A stretch of DNA of 64,000 nucleotides from Rhodopseudomonas palustris JSC-3b (GCA_000504425.1 KI632513.1:3034952-3098951); one strand, 5' to 3'; shown: positions 29,057 to 40,904, counted from the stretch's first letter. Numbers and translations: made by a program. The notes: generated by a model not told the origin, from the sequence alone.

Positions 29057-29965
29057 TCATGCGCCCGCCACCGCCTGCTGCACCACCTCGCCGAGCGCGT
29101 CGAAATCGGCGCGGCGTGGCGAAGTGGCGCGGAACACCAGCCCGATCGAGCGACCAGGCTGCGGCTCCTCAAGCGGCAGCAATTTCACCCGGTCATCGCG
29201 GCCTTCGACCGCGGCGGCGATCTGCGGGATCAGCGTGATGCCATAGCCGCACGCCACCATCTGCATCACCGTCGACAGGCTGGAGGCGCCAAAACTGGCG
29301 CCGCTGACGCCGCCATTGAGGCCGCCAGCGGCAGTGGCGCAAAACGCCAGCGCCTGATCGCGCAGGCAATGACCATCTTCCAGCAGGATCAGACGGCTCT
29401 GGTCGATGTCATCGACGCTGACGAACGGCTGCGCGGCGCGCGGATCATCGGCCGGCACCGCCAGCAGAAAGCGATCCTGAAACAGCGGCAGCGCGCGCAT
29501 ATCGTCATCGCCGGCCGGCAGCGCGAGTAGCGCGGCGTCGAGCGCACCGCTGCGCAGATCGGCCAGCAGCAGCTTGGTCTGGGTCTCGCGCAGTTCCAGC
29601 CGCAGTTCCGGAAAGCGGCGCTGCAATGCCGGTAGGATGCGCGGCAGCAGATAGGGCGCGAGCGAGGGGATCGCCCCCAAGGTCAGCCGCCCGGTCAGCG
29701 GCTGAGCGCGGTGCCGGGCGTAATCCATCAGGTCGCGCGCGCCGGTCAGCAGGTCGTCGCCGCGCCGCACGATCTCGCGGCCAATGTCGGTGAGCAGCAC
29801 TTCGCCCGGCCGCCGCTCCACCAGCTGCGCTCCCAAACTGCGTTCCAGATCGCGGATCTGCATCGACAGCGCCGGCTGCGTCACCGCGCAGGCTTCTGCG
29901 GCGCGGCCGAAATGACCATGCTTGGCGAGCGCGGACAGATAGCGGAGCTGGCGCAGCGTGATCAT
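29057..29965 (-). CDS. oxyR: Peroxide-responsive LysR regulator OxyR
   Basis: A 302-residue LysR-type regulator, divergent from katG. The helix-turn-helix is GHFGRAAEACAVTQPALSMQ (residues 17-36). The redox pair is Cys200 in EDGHCLRDQ and Cys209 in LAFCA, one residue from E. coli Cys199 and Cys208, so H2O2 sensing by a disulfide is expected. It should activate katG and repress itself. The ATG at 29965 lies only four bases from a perfect 19-bp dyad and no ribosome site is visible before it. Confidence 0.93.
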   Translation of the reverse strand: MITLRQLRYLSALAKHGHFGRAAEACAVTQPALSMQIRDLERSLGAQLVERRPGEVLLTDIGREIVRRGDDLLTGARDLMDYARHRAQPLTGRLTLGAIPSLAPYLLPRILPALQRRFPELRLELRETQTKLLLADLRSGALDAALLALPAGDDDMRALPLFQDRFLLAVPADDPRAAQPFVSVDDIDQSRLILLEDGHCLRDQALAFCATAAGGLNGGVSGASFGASSLSTVMQMVACGYGITLIPQIAAAVEGRDDRVKLLPLEEPQPGRSIGLVFRATSPRRADFDALGEVVQQAVAGA

Positions 29966-29969
29966 AGTG

Positions 29970-29988
29970 CGATCAGATTATCTGATCG
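29970..29988. promoter_or_regulatory. OxyR-type dyad operator in the oxyR-katG intergenic region
   Basis: CGATCAGATTATCTGATCG has nine-base arms around one central T. It contains ATC-N9-GAT, a LysR-type T-N11-A box. It is four bases from the oxyR start codon and 159 bp from katG, so it may serve autorepression and katG activation. Confidence 0.6.
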
Positions 29989-30122
29989 AAGATGTAAGGT
30001 AAAGCGAATGGACCTGATGATAAAATAAACCCAAGCTGCCGTCGCATTTCGGTGTGACAATCGCTGTGAGGGACGCACCACCACCGACGCACCCGGCTCC
30101 CAGCATCACGCAGAGCCGCTGA

Positions 30123-32339
<2,217 letters not shown>

Positions 32340-32430
32340 TCCGGCGGGATCAACGATCGCTGCGCAAAGCGGGATCGACGCGGGCACGGCAATGCTGCCG
32401 ATGGGGCATTGACGTTGCTGCGCTTACTCA

Positions 32431-32470
32431 AAAGGCCTGCATGAGTGCGCTCATGCAGGCCTTTCTTTTT
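32431..32470 (+). terminator. Rho-independent terminator after katG
   Basis: A perfect 15-base stem, AAAGGCCTGCATGAG with its complement, around TGCG, followed by CTTTTT. The A-run on the other side makes it partly bidirectional, also serving the convergent gene at 32559. Confidence 0.85.
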
Positions 32471-32558
32471 GGAGCTACCGACACGCGGTGATGAGCAAAG
32501 ACGGCCATGACCGCCACCAGCCCGGCCATCAGCAGCCGCGAGAGGCCAATGGCGATAG

Positions 32559-33320
32559 CTACGGATATTTGCCCGGATTATTGGTCATATCCATGTAGTC
32601 AGCATTGGCCTTTTGGAAACGAGCGAACAGCTCCGGGAGATTGGCCGGCGGCGGGTTTTGCTTGCGTGCATTTTCCCATGCCGTTTTGCTGGTTCGAAAT
32701 TCGCCCATGATGCTCGCCTGGGTCTTGGTCGGCGTCGGACCGGAACTACCTGAACTGGGCGGGATCGGCGGCGTTGGCGGCGGGTTGGCGGTCACTTGCG
32801 GCGTGGGCGTGGGTGCCGGCGACGCCGTGCCCGGGTTGGATGGCGGACCGCCCCAGCTTGCCCAATCGCCGAGTTCATCGGGCAGATCAGTCTGCAGGAT
32901 CGATGATTTCTGGGTCATCGGCATCAGGCCCTGGCCTTCGTTGACCACCGCCTCATGCACCACGCCGCTCTTGTCGGCCGCGATTTTCAGGATGCCGTGA
33001 TAATAGGTCTGGGTTTCGTTCGATCCCGCCGGGATCGGCACCACGCCGCCCTCAAAGATCGCGACATAGATCCAGCCAACATCCTTGTTGTAGACCGGAA
33101 CGACCTGGCTGATCTTCACCCGGATCTTGCTGTAGTCGTTGGTCATCACCTGCTGCGAGGCAAACACATTGACGAAATCGCGGATCGCGCGCTCAGCCTG
33201 CCATGGCTGCACGCCGTGGTCGGCCGGCTGGGCCAACGCCGATCCGCCGGCCAGCCATGACAAGCTAGCCGCGACAAGGGTGATCAGTAAGAGAAAACGC
33301 TGAAGTAACGCGGTGATCAT
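32559..33320 (-). CDS. Secreted protein with proline-rich linker, unknown function
   Basis: A 253-residue exported protein. Signal peptide about 1-32 (LLITLVAASLSWLAGGSALAQ). The first domain (35-150) is acidic/neutral with repeated IYVAIFEGG-style strands and no recognised catalytic motif. Residues 160-200 are a Pro/Thr/Ser-rich linker (PAPTPTPQVTANPPPTPP), followed by a short Lys-containing C-terminal domain ending NPGKYP. ATG at 33320 follows GGAAAGGTCAAGATC. No family was recognised; it may sit in the periplasm or outer surface. Confidence 0.7.
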   Translation of the reverse strand: MITALLQRFLLLITLVAASLSWLAGGSALAQPADHGVQPWQAERAIRDFVNVFASQQVMTNDYSKIRVKISQVVPVYNKDVGWIYVAIFEGGVVPIPAGSNETQTYYHGILKIAADKSGVVHEAVVNEGQGLMPMTQKSSILQTDLPDELGDWASWGGPPSNPGTASPAPTPTPQVTANPPPTPPIPPSSGSSGPTPTKTQASIMGEFRTSKTAWENARKQNPPPANLPELFARFQKANADYMDMTNNPGKYP

Positions 33321-33898
33321 GATCTTGACCTTTCCTAATGGTGAGGTCGCGCGTTCAAAGCTATTCGAGGACCGGAGCGGCATGGCGCTTCGCCCTCGCA
33401 GCAAGGCTACGAGCCGGCCGGTTCCATCGCAACGATTAGTTGGGAACTAACGACGAGAGTCGTAGAAGGTATTTTTTGTATCGCGGATCGGTAGCGGCGA
33501 TGGCGACCACAGCCGCGACGCCCAAGGACTAACTCGCAGCAACGCGAACTAACCGCATTTGCGTCGCACTCGCGCGCATCCTGAGCCAGGCCCGGAGCTA
33601 TGCGGGGTTCAGCCAGAGCACGGATGCTAACAACGGCGACCGATACCAGGCTCTCCGCGCGTCATGGCCGGGCGGGCTGGGCCATTGGCCATCAAACCCT
33701 TGCACCATCAGGTGGCACCGACGACCGTCATACCCGCGCTTGTCGCAGGTATCCACGCCTTGAAAACGCTACGAGAGCAAAGACGTCGACCAGCCCGGCC
33801 TTGCCGCGCGCATGGGCTGGCATCAATGCCATTGGCATTAAAACGCACATGCCCGCGACTGAGCGCGGGCATGGCACGTCAGCAATGAGAGCTGCCGA
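33321..33898. other. Intergenic region with degenerate palindromic repeats
   Basis: 578 bp without a supported gene. Fragments of the GGCCGGGC repeat family are at about 33658-33690 (GTCATGGCCGGGCGGGC), 33727-33812 (CGTCATACCCGCGCTTGTCG onward) and 33849-33875 (ATGCCCGCGACTGAGCGCGG). Substitutions have eroded pairing compared with the copies at 14392 or 40786, so these look like old insertions. The first 200 bp are the promoter side of the secreted protein gene. Confidence 0.6.
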
Positions 33899-34705
33899 TT
33901 ACTTGTCGGCGTCGGCCTTGAGCGCGTCGGGCTTCGGCATCAGCACGATGTTGTAGCCGGAATCGACGTAGTGCGTTTCGCCGGTGACGCCGCCCGACAG
34001 GTCCGACAGCAGATACAAAGCCGAGCCACCGAGGTCGTCCAGCGTCACGCCGCGGCCGAGCGGCGAGTGCTTTTCCATGAAGCTGAACATCGCGCGCGAA
34101 TCGCCGATGCCGGCACCGGCCAGCGTCCGCACCGGACCAGCCGAGATCGCGTTGACGCGGATGCCGCGCGGGCCGAGATCGCAGGCGAGATAGCGCACGC
34201 TGGCTTCCAGCGCTGCCTTGGCCAGACCCATGACATTGTAGTTCGGCATCGCGCGCTCGGAGGCGCCGAAGGTCAGCGTGATCATCGCGCCGCCATCGGT
34301 CATCAACGCCGCGGCGCGCTTGGCGATCTCGGTGAACGAGAAGCACGAGATCACCATGGTGCGCGAGAAATTGGCGCGGCTGGTGTCGATATACTGGCCG
34401 CGCAGCTCGTTCTTGTCCGAGAAGCCGATCGCGTGGATCACGAAATCGAGCTTGCCCCACTTTTCCTTGAGCGTGTCGAACACCGCATCGACGCTGGCGA
34501 TGTCTTCGACGTCGCAGGGCAGCACCAGATCGGAGTTCAGCGATTCGGCGAGCGGCTTGACCCGGCGCGCCAGCGCGTCGCCCTGATAGGTGAAAGCGAG
34601 CTCGGCGCCATGCGCCGCCAGCGTCTTTGCCATGCCCCAGGCGATCGAATGATCGTTGGCGACACCCATGATCAGGCCGCGCTTGCCCTGCATCAATCCC
34701 TGCAT
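33899..34705 (-). CDS. fabI: Enoyl-[acyl-carrier-protein] reductase FabI
   Basis: A 268-residue SDR-type enoyl-ACP reductase for the last step of each fatty-acid elongation cycle. NADH fold: GVANDHSIAWGMAKTLA at 14-30. Active-site Tyr156 and Lys163 are in ERAMPNYNVMGLAKAALE, numbering identical to E. coli FabI. Residue 146 is Phe (LTFGASERA) where E. coli has Tyr. It is the third gene of fabA-fabB-fabI on the minus strand, separated from fabB by 165 bp containing a stem-loop. FabI is the triclosan/diazaborine target. Confidence 0.92.
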   Translation of the reverse strand: MQGLMQGKRGLIMGVANDHSIAWGMAKTLAAHGAELAFTYQGDALARRVKPLAESLNSDLVLPCDVEDIASVDAVFDTLKEKWGKLDFVIHAIGFSDKNELRGQYIDTSRANFSRTMVISCFSFTEIAKRAAALMTDGGAMITLTFGASERAMPNYNVMGLAKAALEASVRYLACDLGPRGIRVNAISAGPVRTLAGAGIGDSRAMFSFMEKHSPLGRGVTLDDLGGSALYLLSDLSGGVTGETHYVDSGYNIVLMPKPDALKADADK

Positions 34706-34792
34706 CTCACCGCTCTCTTTAAGTCGTGTTGAACCTGTCCCCGCCGACGCTTGCGCGCCGCGAACGGGGAACGTTTGCCCAAAAGATCAAGA

Positions 34793-34811
34793 CGGCGCTG
34801 TGACAGCGCCG
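34793..34811 (-). terminator. Stem-loop between fabB and fabI
   Basis: CGGCGCTG and CAGCGCCG pair around TCA. On the minus strand it is followed by TCTTGATCTTTT. It could be a partial terminator or a processing signal that tunes fabI against fabB; the T tract is interrupted, so termination may be weak. Confidence 0.4.
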
Positions 34812-34870
34812 CCTTGCTCCCGGTTTTCGTCACTACATTTGGCCCGCCGCGGATGCGGCGGCGAACAATG

Positions 34871-36097
34871 TCAGGCGTCGATGTGCTTGAACACCAGCGT
34901 GGCGTTGGTGCCGCCGAAGCCGAACGAGTTCGACAGCACGGCGCCGAGCTTGGCGTTGTCGACGCGCTTGCGCACGATCGGCATGTCCGCGAACGCCGGG
35001 TCGAGTTCGACGATGTTGGCGCTTTCGCAGATGAAGCCGTTATTCATCATCAGCAGCGAGTAGATCGCTTCCTGCACGCCGGTGGCACCGAGCGAGTGGC
35101 CGGTCAGCGCCTTGGTCGCCGAGATCGGCGGGCACTTGTCGCCGGCGCCGAACACGTTGCGGATCGCGTTGATTTCCGGCGGATCACCGGCCGGAGTCGA
35201 GGTCGCATGCGGGTTGATGTAGTCGATCTTGATGCCGCCGGTGGTGGCCAGCGCCATCTTCATGCAGCGCTCGGCGCCTTCGCCGGAGGGCGCCACCATG
35301 TCGTAGCCGTCGGAGGTGGCGCCGTAGCCGATGATCTCGCCATAAATCTTGGCGCCGCGCGCCTTGGCGTGTTCCAGCTCTTCCAGCACCAGCACGCCGG
35401 CGCCGCCGGCGATCACGAAGCCGTCGCGATTGACGTCATAGGGACGCGACGCGGTGGCCGGGGTGTCGTTGTACTTGGAGGACATCGCGCCCATGGCGTC
35501 GAACAGCACCGACAGCGACCAGTCGAGTTCCTCGCAGCCGCCCGCGAACACCACGTCCTGCTTGCCCCACTGGATCAGCTCATAGGCATTGCCGATGCAG
35601 TGGTTCGAGGTCGCGCAGGCCGAGGAGATCGAATAATTGACACCCTTGATCTTGAACCAGGTGGCGAGCGTCGCCGACGCGGTCGAGGACATCGCCTTCG
35701 GCACCGCGAACGGGCCGACGCGCTTGGGGCCCTTGGTGCGGGTGATATCGGCCGCTTCGACAATGGTGCGCGCCGACGGACCGCCGGAGCCCATCACAAT
35801 GCCGGTGCGCGGATTGGAGATGTCGGCCTCTTCCAGGCCGGAATCCTGCACCGCCTGTTCCATGGCCACATGGTTCCAGGCCGCGCCTTCGCCGAGGAAG
35901 CGCATCGCACGACGATCGACCACATCGGCCGGATTGAGCGTGGGAGCACCCTGCACCTGAGACCGGAAACCCAGCTCGGCGTGCTTTTCGGCGCGCGTGA
36001 TGCCGGACTTGGCATCGAACAGGCTCGCCAGCACTTCCTGAGTGTTGTTCCCGATCGATGAGACGATACCCATCCCAGTGACGACAACCCGCCTCAT
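34871..36097 (-). CDS. fabB: Beta-ketoacyl-ACP synthase I FabB
   Basis: A 408-residue condensing enzyme that extends acyl-ACP with malonyl-ACP, in particular the unsaturated branch. N-terminus [18 protein letters not shown] is the FabB style. The active Cys161 is in [12 protein letters not shown], and the two His are in [11 protein letters not shown] and [10 protein letters not shown]. The ATG at 36097 has GAGGCGGTC before it, and gives a length close to E. coli FabB (406); a start five codons earlier is possible. It follows fabA by 90 bp and probably shares its transcript. Confidence 0.93.
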   Translation of the reverse strand: MRRVVVTGMGIVSSIGNNTQEVLASLFDAKSGITRAEKHAELGFRSQVQGAPTLNPADVVDRRAMRFLGEGAAWNHVAMEQAVQDSGLEEADISNPRTGIVMGSGGPSARTIVEAADITRTKGPKRVGPFAVPKAMSSTASATLATWFKIKGVNYSISSACATSNHCIGNAYELIQWGKQDVVFAGGCEELDWSLSVLFDAMGAMSSKYNDTPATASRPYDVNRDGFVIAGGAGVLVLEELEHAKARGAKIYGEIIGYGATSDGYDMVAPSGEGAERCMKMALATTGGIKIDYINPHATSTPAGDPPEINAIRNVFGAGDKCPPISATKALTGHSLGATGVQEAIYSLLMMNNGFICESANIVELDPAFADMPIVRKRVDNAKLGAVLSNSFGFGGTNATLVFKHIDA

Positions 36098-36187
36098 GAC
36101 CGCCTCGCGCATTCCATTGTTACAAACTTCTTGTTTACGCAGTCGGCGCCGCCAGTCACTTGGCCGCGCCGCGATTGCAGATCAGCG

Positions 36188-36703
36188 TCACGCAGCATCC
36201 TGCTTGAACAGCCCGACCTTCAGATCCTTGGCACGATAGATAATCTCGCCATCGGCCGACAACCAGCCATCGGCGATGCCGAGCACCAGCTTCGAGCGCA
36301 TCACCCGCTTGATGTCGATGTTGTAGACAACGTGCTTGATGTTGGGCAGCACCTGGCCGGTGAACTTCAGTTCCGACAGGCCGAGGGCGCGGCCGCGGCC
36401 TTCGCCGCCGGTCCAGCCCAGGAAGAAGCCAACCATCTGCCACAGCGCGTCAAGGCCGAGACAGCCCGGCATCACCGGGTCGCCCTTGAAGTGGCAGCCG
36501 AAAAACCAGAGGTCCGGGGTCACGTCCAGCTCGGCGCGAATGTGGCCCTTGCCGAACTCGCCGCCGTCATCATTGATCTCGGTGATGCGATTGAACATCA
36601 GCATCGGCGGCAGCGGTAGCTGCGCATTGCCGGGCCCGAACATTTCGCCGCGGCCACAGGCCAGGAGATCCTCGTAATCGTAGCTTGAACGTCGATCCTG
36701 CAT
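36188..36703 (-). CDS. fabA: Beta-hydroxydecanoyl-ACP dehydratase/isomerase FabA
   Basis: A 171-residue enzyme that dehydrates 3-hydroxydecanoyl-ACP and isomerises the trans-2 bond to cis-3, starting unsaturated fatty acid synthesis. Catalytic His71 and Asp85 are in [23 protein letters not shown], matching His70 and Asp84 of E. coli. Complete length. ATG at 36703. It is the first gene of fabA-fabB-fabI, divergent from irr with 345 bp between start codons. The cluster's position next to irr is a feature of this bacterial group. Confidence 0.94.
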   Translation of the reverse strand: MQDRRSSYDYEDLLACGRGEMFGPGNAQLPLPPMLMFNRITEINDDGGEFGKGHIRAELDVTPDLWFFGCHFKGDPVMPGCLGLDALWQMVGFFLGWTGGEGRGRALGLSELKFTGQVLPNIKHVVYNIDIKRVMRSKLVLGIADGWLSADGEIIYRAKDLKVGLFKQDAA

Positions 36704-36968
36704 GCTGGGATGCCTTTAACTTTCCGTCGAGGTACTTCAGCAAGTGGACCGGTATGGCAGTTCCGCAAGGCCGATCTGCGATCGAAAAGCGAGACCGACG
36801 TGCGGCCTGCCTCGCGATCGAGGCCCAAATCTGCAGCACCTGCCACCGCTTCTGCCGAATGTGTCGAAGCGACCGCGGCTCTCTATCACAGCCGCGTGAC
36901 AGCGCAAAGCGACTCGCCCCGCACAACTCCTAGGCAAAACGTCCCAGACCGGACCAGTTGCGAGAAAC

Positions 36969-36997
36969 TTGCACCAAGCCGGAATGCTTCTTATAGT
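36969..36997 (+). promoter_or_regulatory. Candidate sigma-70-type promoter of irr
   Basis: TTGCAC, 17 bases, TATAGT. The predicted transcription start near 37004 falls just before the ATG at 37010, which argues for the later ATG at 37049 as the irr start. The remaining 345 bp between fabA and irr shows no other clear feature. Confidence 0.45.
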
Positions 36998-37048
36998 CAA
37001 CTCGGACAGATGATGACGCGCGACGCGGCAAGAGGCTTGGCGGTGCAG

Positions 37049-37534
37049 ATGAGGGACGGGGCAAGGTTGGCAGATTATCGACGGGAGTCCATGGCCAGAG
37101 CGGCGCATCCAGCGCAGCTGACGGGCTGCCCCTGGCATGACGTCAACGAAATGCTGCAGGCGGTCGGTTTGCGGCCGACCAGGCAGCGGATGGCGCTCGG
37201 CTGGCTGCTGTTTGGCAAGGGCGCCCGCCATCTCACCGCGGAAATGCTGTACGAGGAAGCGAGCCAGGCCAAGGTGCCGGTGTCGCTGGCCACCGTCTAT
37301 AACACCCTGAACCAGCTCACCGAAGCCGGGTTGCTGCGCCAGGTCAGCGTCGATGGCAGCAAGACCTATTTCGACACCAATGTCAGCGACCACCACCATT
37401 TCTATCTCGAGAACAACCACGAGCTGGTCGATATTCCGATGACCGACGTCTTGGTCGGCGCCATGCCCGACATCCCGGAGGGCTACGAAATCAGCCGGAT
37501 CGACATGGTGGTGCGGCTGCGCAGAAAGGCCTGA
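37049..37534 (+). CDS. irr: Iron response regulator Irr (Fur family)
   Basis: A 161-residue Fur-superfamily regulator that controls heme and iron genes in rhizobia and is degraded when heme is present. The heme regulatory motif is GCPWHDV (Cys27-Pro28, compared with Cys29 in Bradyrhizobium Irr). The winged-helix part contains GLRPTRQRMALGWLLF and PVSLATVYNTLNQLTEAGLL; the second heme/iron site is the HHH of SDHHHFYLE. ATG 37049 gives a length and Cys position near the known protein; ATG 37091, with GGGAG before it, would give 147 residues. Divergent from fabA. Confidence 0.9.
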   Translation: MRDGARLADYRRESMARAAHPAQLTGCPWHDVNEMLQAVGLRPTRQRMALGWLLFGKGARHLTAEMLYEEASQAKVPVSLATVYNTLNQLTEAGLLRQVSVDGSKTYFDTNVSDHHHFYLENNHELVDIPMTDVLVGAMPDIPEGYEISRIDMVVRLRRKA

Positions 37535-37750
37535 TCGAGCCCCCTGGCACGGCGCTTCTCCCGGCGGCGGCGTTGCGTGGCATTCGCCCGCCGCCGATAA
37601 TTGTCTTTCAATCCCGGGATGGTTGATTCGCCGGTCAGGCCCGACGAACCGACAGGTGATCGGCGGGCTTGGACCGGGCCTGTTGGCAGACCGCGCACTG
37701 CCCGCGAATGCTCCGTGACAGCGCCGGCGCGGTCCGATAACGGATTTGCC

Positions 37751-40555
37751 ATGGACACGCCGCTGGACACGACGATCGCCCCCCCTTCCGAAACCGACGC
37801 ACGCTTCGACTCGGCGCGCATCATGGCGGCGATCGACCGTCTGGCCGTGCAGTTTTCCGGGCGCGATGACCAGTTCCGCACCGCGATGGCGCAGCTGCTC
37901 AAGGCCGAGCTGAGCGCGGCGCGTCAGGCTGCCCAGGAGCAGCTGCTGAAGGACCGCCACGGCCGGCGCTGCGCCGAGCGGCTGTGCTTCATCCAGGATG
38001 AGATCATCCGCATCCTGTACGACGCCGCGACACGGTATCTGTATAATTCCTCGATCCATTCCAGCGCCGAGCGCATGGCTGTGGTCGCGACCGGCGGCTA
38101 TGGCCGCGGCCTGATGGCGCCGGAATCCGACACCGACCTGTTGTTCGTGCTGCCCTATAAGCAGACCGCCTGGGGCGAGCAGGTCGCCGAGGCGATCCTG
38201 TATTGCCTGTGGGACATGGGGCTGAAGGTCGGCCACGCCACCCGCTCGGTCGATGAATGCATCCGCCAAGCGCGGGCCGACATGACGATCCGCACCGCGC
38301 TGTTGGAAACCCGGTTCCTGACCGGCGACGCCGAGCTGTACAGCGAATTGGTGGAACGGTTCGACAAGGAGGTGGTGGAAGGCACCGCCGCAGAGTTCGT
38401 GCAGGCCAAGCTCGCCGAGCGCGAGGAGCGCCATCGCCGCTCCGGCCAGTCGCGCTATCTGGTCGAGCCCAATGTCAAGGATGGCAAGGGCGGGCTGCGC
38501 GACCTGCACACGCTGTTCTGGATCGCGAAATACGTGTACCGCGCCCGGCAGGCCGCCGAGCTGGTCAACAAGGGCGTGTTCGACGCCCAGGAATATCGCA
38601 GTTTTAGGCGCTGCGAGGACATTCTGTGGTCGGTGCGCTGCCACATCCATTTCGTCGCCGGCCGCGCCGAGGAGCGGCTGTCATTCGACATGCAGCGCGA
38701 GATCGCGGTGCGGCTCGGCTACACCAGCCATCCGGGCATGCAGGATGTCGAGCGCTTCATGAAGCACTACTTCCTGGTGGCCAAACAGGTCGGCGCGCTG
38801 ACCGCGATCCTGTGCGCCAAGCTGGAAGACCAGGAAACCAAACAGGCGCCGGCGCTCAGCCGGATGATGGCGCGGCTGCGCCCCGGCAACAAGCGGCGGC
38901 GCGTGCCGGGCGCCGAAGACTTCGTCGTCGATAACAACCGCATCAATCTCGCCGGGCCGGAGGTGTTCCGCCGCGATCCGGTCAACCTGATCCGGATTTT
39001 CCGGCTGGCGCAGAAGAACAACCTCGCCTTCCATCCCGACGCGATGCGCGCGGTGACCCATTCGCTGCGGCTGATCAACACCCCGCTGCGCGAAAACCCG
39101 GAAGCCAACCGGCTCTTTTTGGAAATCCTGACCTCGGACAATGCCGAGATCGTGCTGCGCCACATGAACGAGACCGGCGTGCTCGGCCGTTTCATTCGCG
39201 CATTCGGCAAGATCGTCGCGATGATGCAGTTCAACATGTATCATCACTACACGGTCGATGAGCATCTGCTGCGCTGCGTCGGCTTCCTGCAGGAGATCGA
39301 GCGCGGCGGCAATGAAGAGTTCGCGGTCGCGACCGACCTGATGCGCAAGATCCGGCCCGATCACCGCGCCGTGCTCTATGTGTCGGTGTTGCTGCACGAC
39401 ATCGCCAAGGGCCAGCCGGAGGATCACTCGATCGCCGGCGCCAAGGTGGCGCGGCGGCTGTGCCCGCGGCTCGGCTTCAGCGCCGCCGATACTGAGCTGG
39501 TCGCCTGGCTGATCGAAAAGCACCTGACCATGTCGACCGTGGCGCAGTCGCGCGACCTGTCCGATCGCAAGACCATCGAAAAATTCGCGGCCGTGGTGGA
39601 ATCGGTCGAGCAGATGAAGCTGCTCACCATCCTGACCACCGCCGATATTCGCGGCGTCGGCCCCGGCGTCTGGAACGGCTGGAAAGCGCAGCTGATCCGC
39701 ACGCTGTATTACGAGACCGAGCCGGTGCTGACCGGCGGCTTCTCCGAGGTCAATCGCGCCGAGCGGATTCGCGCCGCACAGGCCGAATTCCGCGCCGCCT
39801 TCACCGAATGGCCGGAAGCGGAGCTGACCAGCTACATTTCCCGGCACTATCCGGCCTATTGGCTCAAGGTCGAGCTGGCGCGCAAGATCCGCCATGCCCG
39901 CTTCCTGCGCGCCTCGGAACAGGCCGGCCACAAGCTGGCGATCAATGTCGGCTTTGACGAAGCGCGCGGCGTCACCGAACTGACGATTTTGGCGGTCGAC
40001 CATCCGTGGCTGCTATCGATCATCGCCGGCGCCTGCGCCTCGGCCGGCGCCAACATCGTCGATGCGCAGATCTACACCACCACCGATGGCCGAGCGCTCG
40101 ATACCATCGCCATCACCCGCGAATATGATCGCGACGAGGATGAAGGCCGCCGCGCCACCCGGATCGGCGACATGATCGAGGACGTGCTGGTCGGCAAATT
40201 GCGGCTGCCGGAAGTGGTGGCCAAGCGCGCCAGCGGCAAGGGCAAGCTGAAACCGTTCACGGTGGAGCCGGAAGTCGCGATCAACAACCAATGGTCGGAT
40301 CGCTACACGGTGATCGAAGTGTCGGGGCTCGACCGGCCGGGTCTGCTCTATCAGCTCACCACCGCGATTTCCAAACTCAACCTCAACATCGCATCGGCGC
40401 ATGTCGCGACCTTCGGCGAACGCGCGCGCGACGTGTTTTACGTCACCGACCTGCTCGGCGCCCAGATCACCGCGCCGACCCGGCAGGCCGCGATCAAGCG
40501 TGCGCTGATTCACCTGCTCGCCAATGGCAGCAGCGCGCAGAAGCCGGCTGCGTAA
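37751..40555 (+). CDS. glnD: PII uridylyltransferase/uridylyl-removing enzyme GlnD
   Basis: A 934-residue nitrogen sensor that uridylylates PII (GlnB/GlnK) when glutamine is low and removes UMP when it is high. Nucleotidyltransferase motif GGYGRGLMAPESDTDLLF; HD domain VSVLLHDIAKGQPEDHS in the middle; two ACT domains at the C-terminus (ELTILAVDHPWLLSIIAGA and VIEVSGLDRPGLLYQLTTA). ATG at 37751 gives the usual length; the frame is open further 5' but without conservation or a good ribosome site. It is 216 bp after irr. Confidence 0.95.
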   Translation: MDTPLDTTIAPPSETDARFDSARIMAAIDRLAVQFSGRDDQFRTAMAQLLKAELSAARQAAQEQLLKDRHGRRCAERLCFIQDEIIRILYDAATRYLYNSSIHSSAERMAVVATGGYGRGLMAPESDTDLLFVLPYKQTAWGEQVAEAILYCLWDMGLKVGHATRSVDECIRQARADMTIRTALLETRFLTGDAELYSELVERFDKEVVEGTAAEFVQAKLAEREERHRRSGQSRYLVEPNVKDGKGGLRDLHTLFWIAKYVYRARQAAELVNKGVFDAQEYRSFRRCEDILWSVRCHIHFVAGRAEERLSFDMQREIAVRLGYTSHPGMQDVERFMKHYFLVAKQVGALTAILCAKLEDQETKQAPALSRMMARLRPGNKRRRVPGAEDFVVDNNRINLAGPEVFRRDPVNLIRIFRLAQKNNLAFHPDAMRAVTHSLRLINTPLRENPEANRLFLEILTSDNAEIVLRHMNETGVLGRFIRAFGKIVAMMQFNMYHHYTVDEHLLRCVGFLQEIERGGNEEFAVATDLMRKIRPDHRAVLYVSVLLHDIAKGQPEDHSIAGAKVARRLCPRLGFSAADTELVAWLIEKHLTMSTVAQSRDLSDRKTIEKFAAVVESVEQMKLLTILTTADIRGVGPGVWNGWKAQLIRTLYYETEPVLTGGFSEVNRAERIRAAQAEFRAAFTEWPEAELTSYISRHYPAYWLKVELARKIRHARFLRASEQAGHKLAINVGFDEARGVTELTILAVDHPWLLSIIAGACASAGANIVDAQIYTTTDGRALDTIAITREYDRDEDEGRRATRIGDMIEDVLVGKLRLPEVVAKRASGKGKLKPFTVEPEVAINNQWSDRYTVIEVSGLDRPGLLYQLTTAISKLNLNIASAHVATFGERARDVFYVTDLLGAQITAPTRQAAIKRALIHLLANGSSAQKPAA

Positions 40556-40584
40556 TAACTCACCTCGATCATCTTGATCCGCAT

Positions 40585-40612
40585 CCCTCCCCCCGCGAAG
40601 CGGTGGGGAGGG
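40585..40612. repeat. C-rich palindromic repeat (short form)
   Basis: CCCTCCCC, CCGCGAAGCGG, TGGGGAGGG. Matches 4590-4618 at all but one or two bases. It lies 30 bp after glnD and could terminate it. Confidence 0.7.
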
Positions 40613-40642
40613 CATCGCGTTGCGATGCCGTCAACCTTCGTT

Positions 40643-40743
40643 AGAGCTTTTTCGGTTCAGATGGAATCAGAACCGAAGCTCTAACTTGGTGTTTTGATGC
40701 GTTTTATTGACGCGAACCGGCATCCACTTCGCTCGAAAACGCT
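40643..40743. repeat. 101-bp hairpin repeat, copy 2
   Basis: AGAGCTTTTTCGGTTCAGAT at the start, TTCGCTCGAAAACGCT at the end; same orientation and exactly the same length as copy 1 at 27057-27157. The hairpin has one mismatch (A for T) in the upper stem. It lies in the 349-bp gap between glnD and the sensor kinase gene; the gap otherwise holds the two palindromic repeats listed beside it. Confidence 0.85.
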
Positions 40744-40785
40744 ATAGCTGATAATAACGGACGATTGATACCAACCGCTCCACGC

Positions 40786-40874
40786 GTCATGGCCGGGCTC
40801 GTCCCGGCCATCCACGCCTTCAATCTTGCAGCGACTTCAAGACGTGGATGGCCGCGGCAAGCGCGGGCATGACG
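40786..40874. repeat. Palindromic repeat, GGCCGGGC type (full unit)
   Basis: GTCATGGCCGGGCTCGTCCC, spacer with CCACGCCTT and AAGACGTGG, then GGCCGCGGCAAGCGCGGGC and ATGACG. Outer TTGATACCAACC (about 40766) and TCATTGGTACGA (about 40877) repeat the inverted flanks seen at 14392. Confidence 0.85.
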
Positions 40875-40904
40875 GTCATTGGTACGACCCGATGATATGA
40901 AGCG

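Noticed and set aside
36737..38650. 637-codon minus-strand frame over irr and glnD
   Set aside because: Shadow of glnD and irr.
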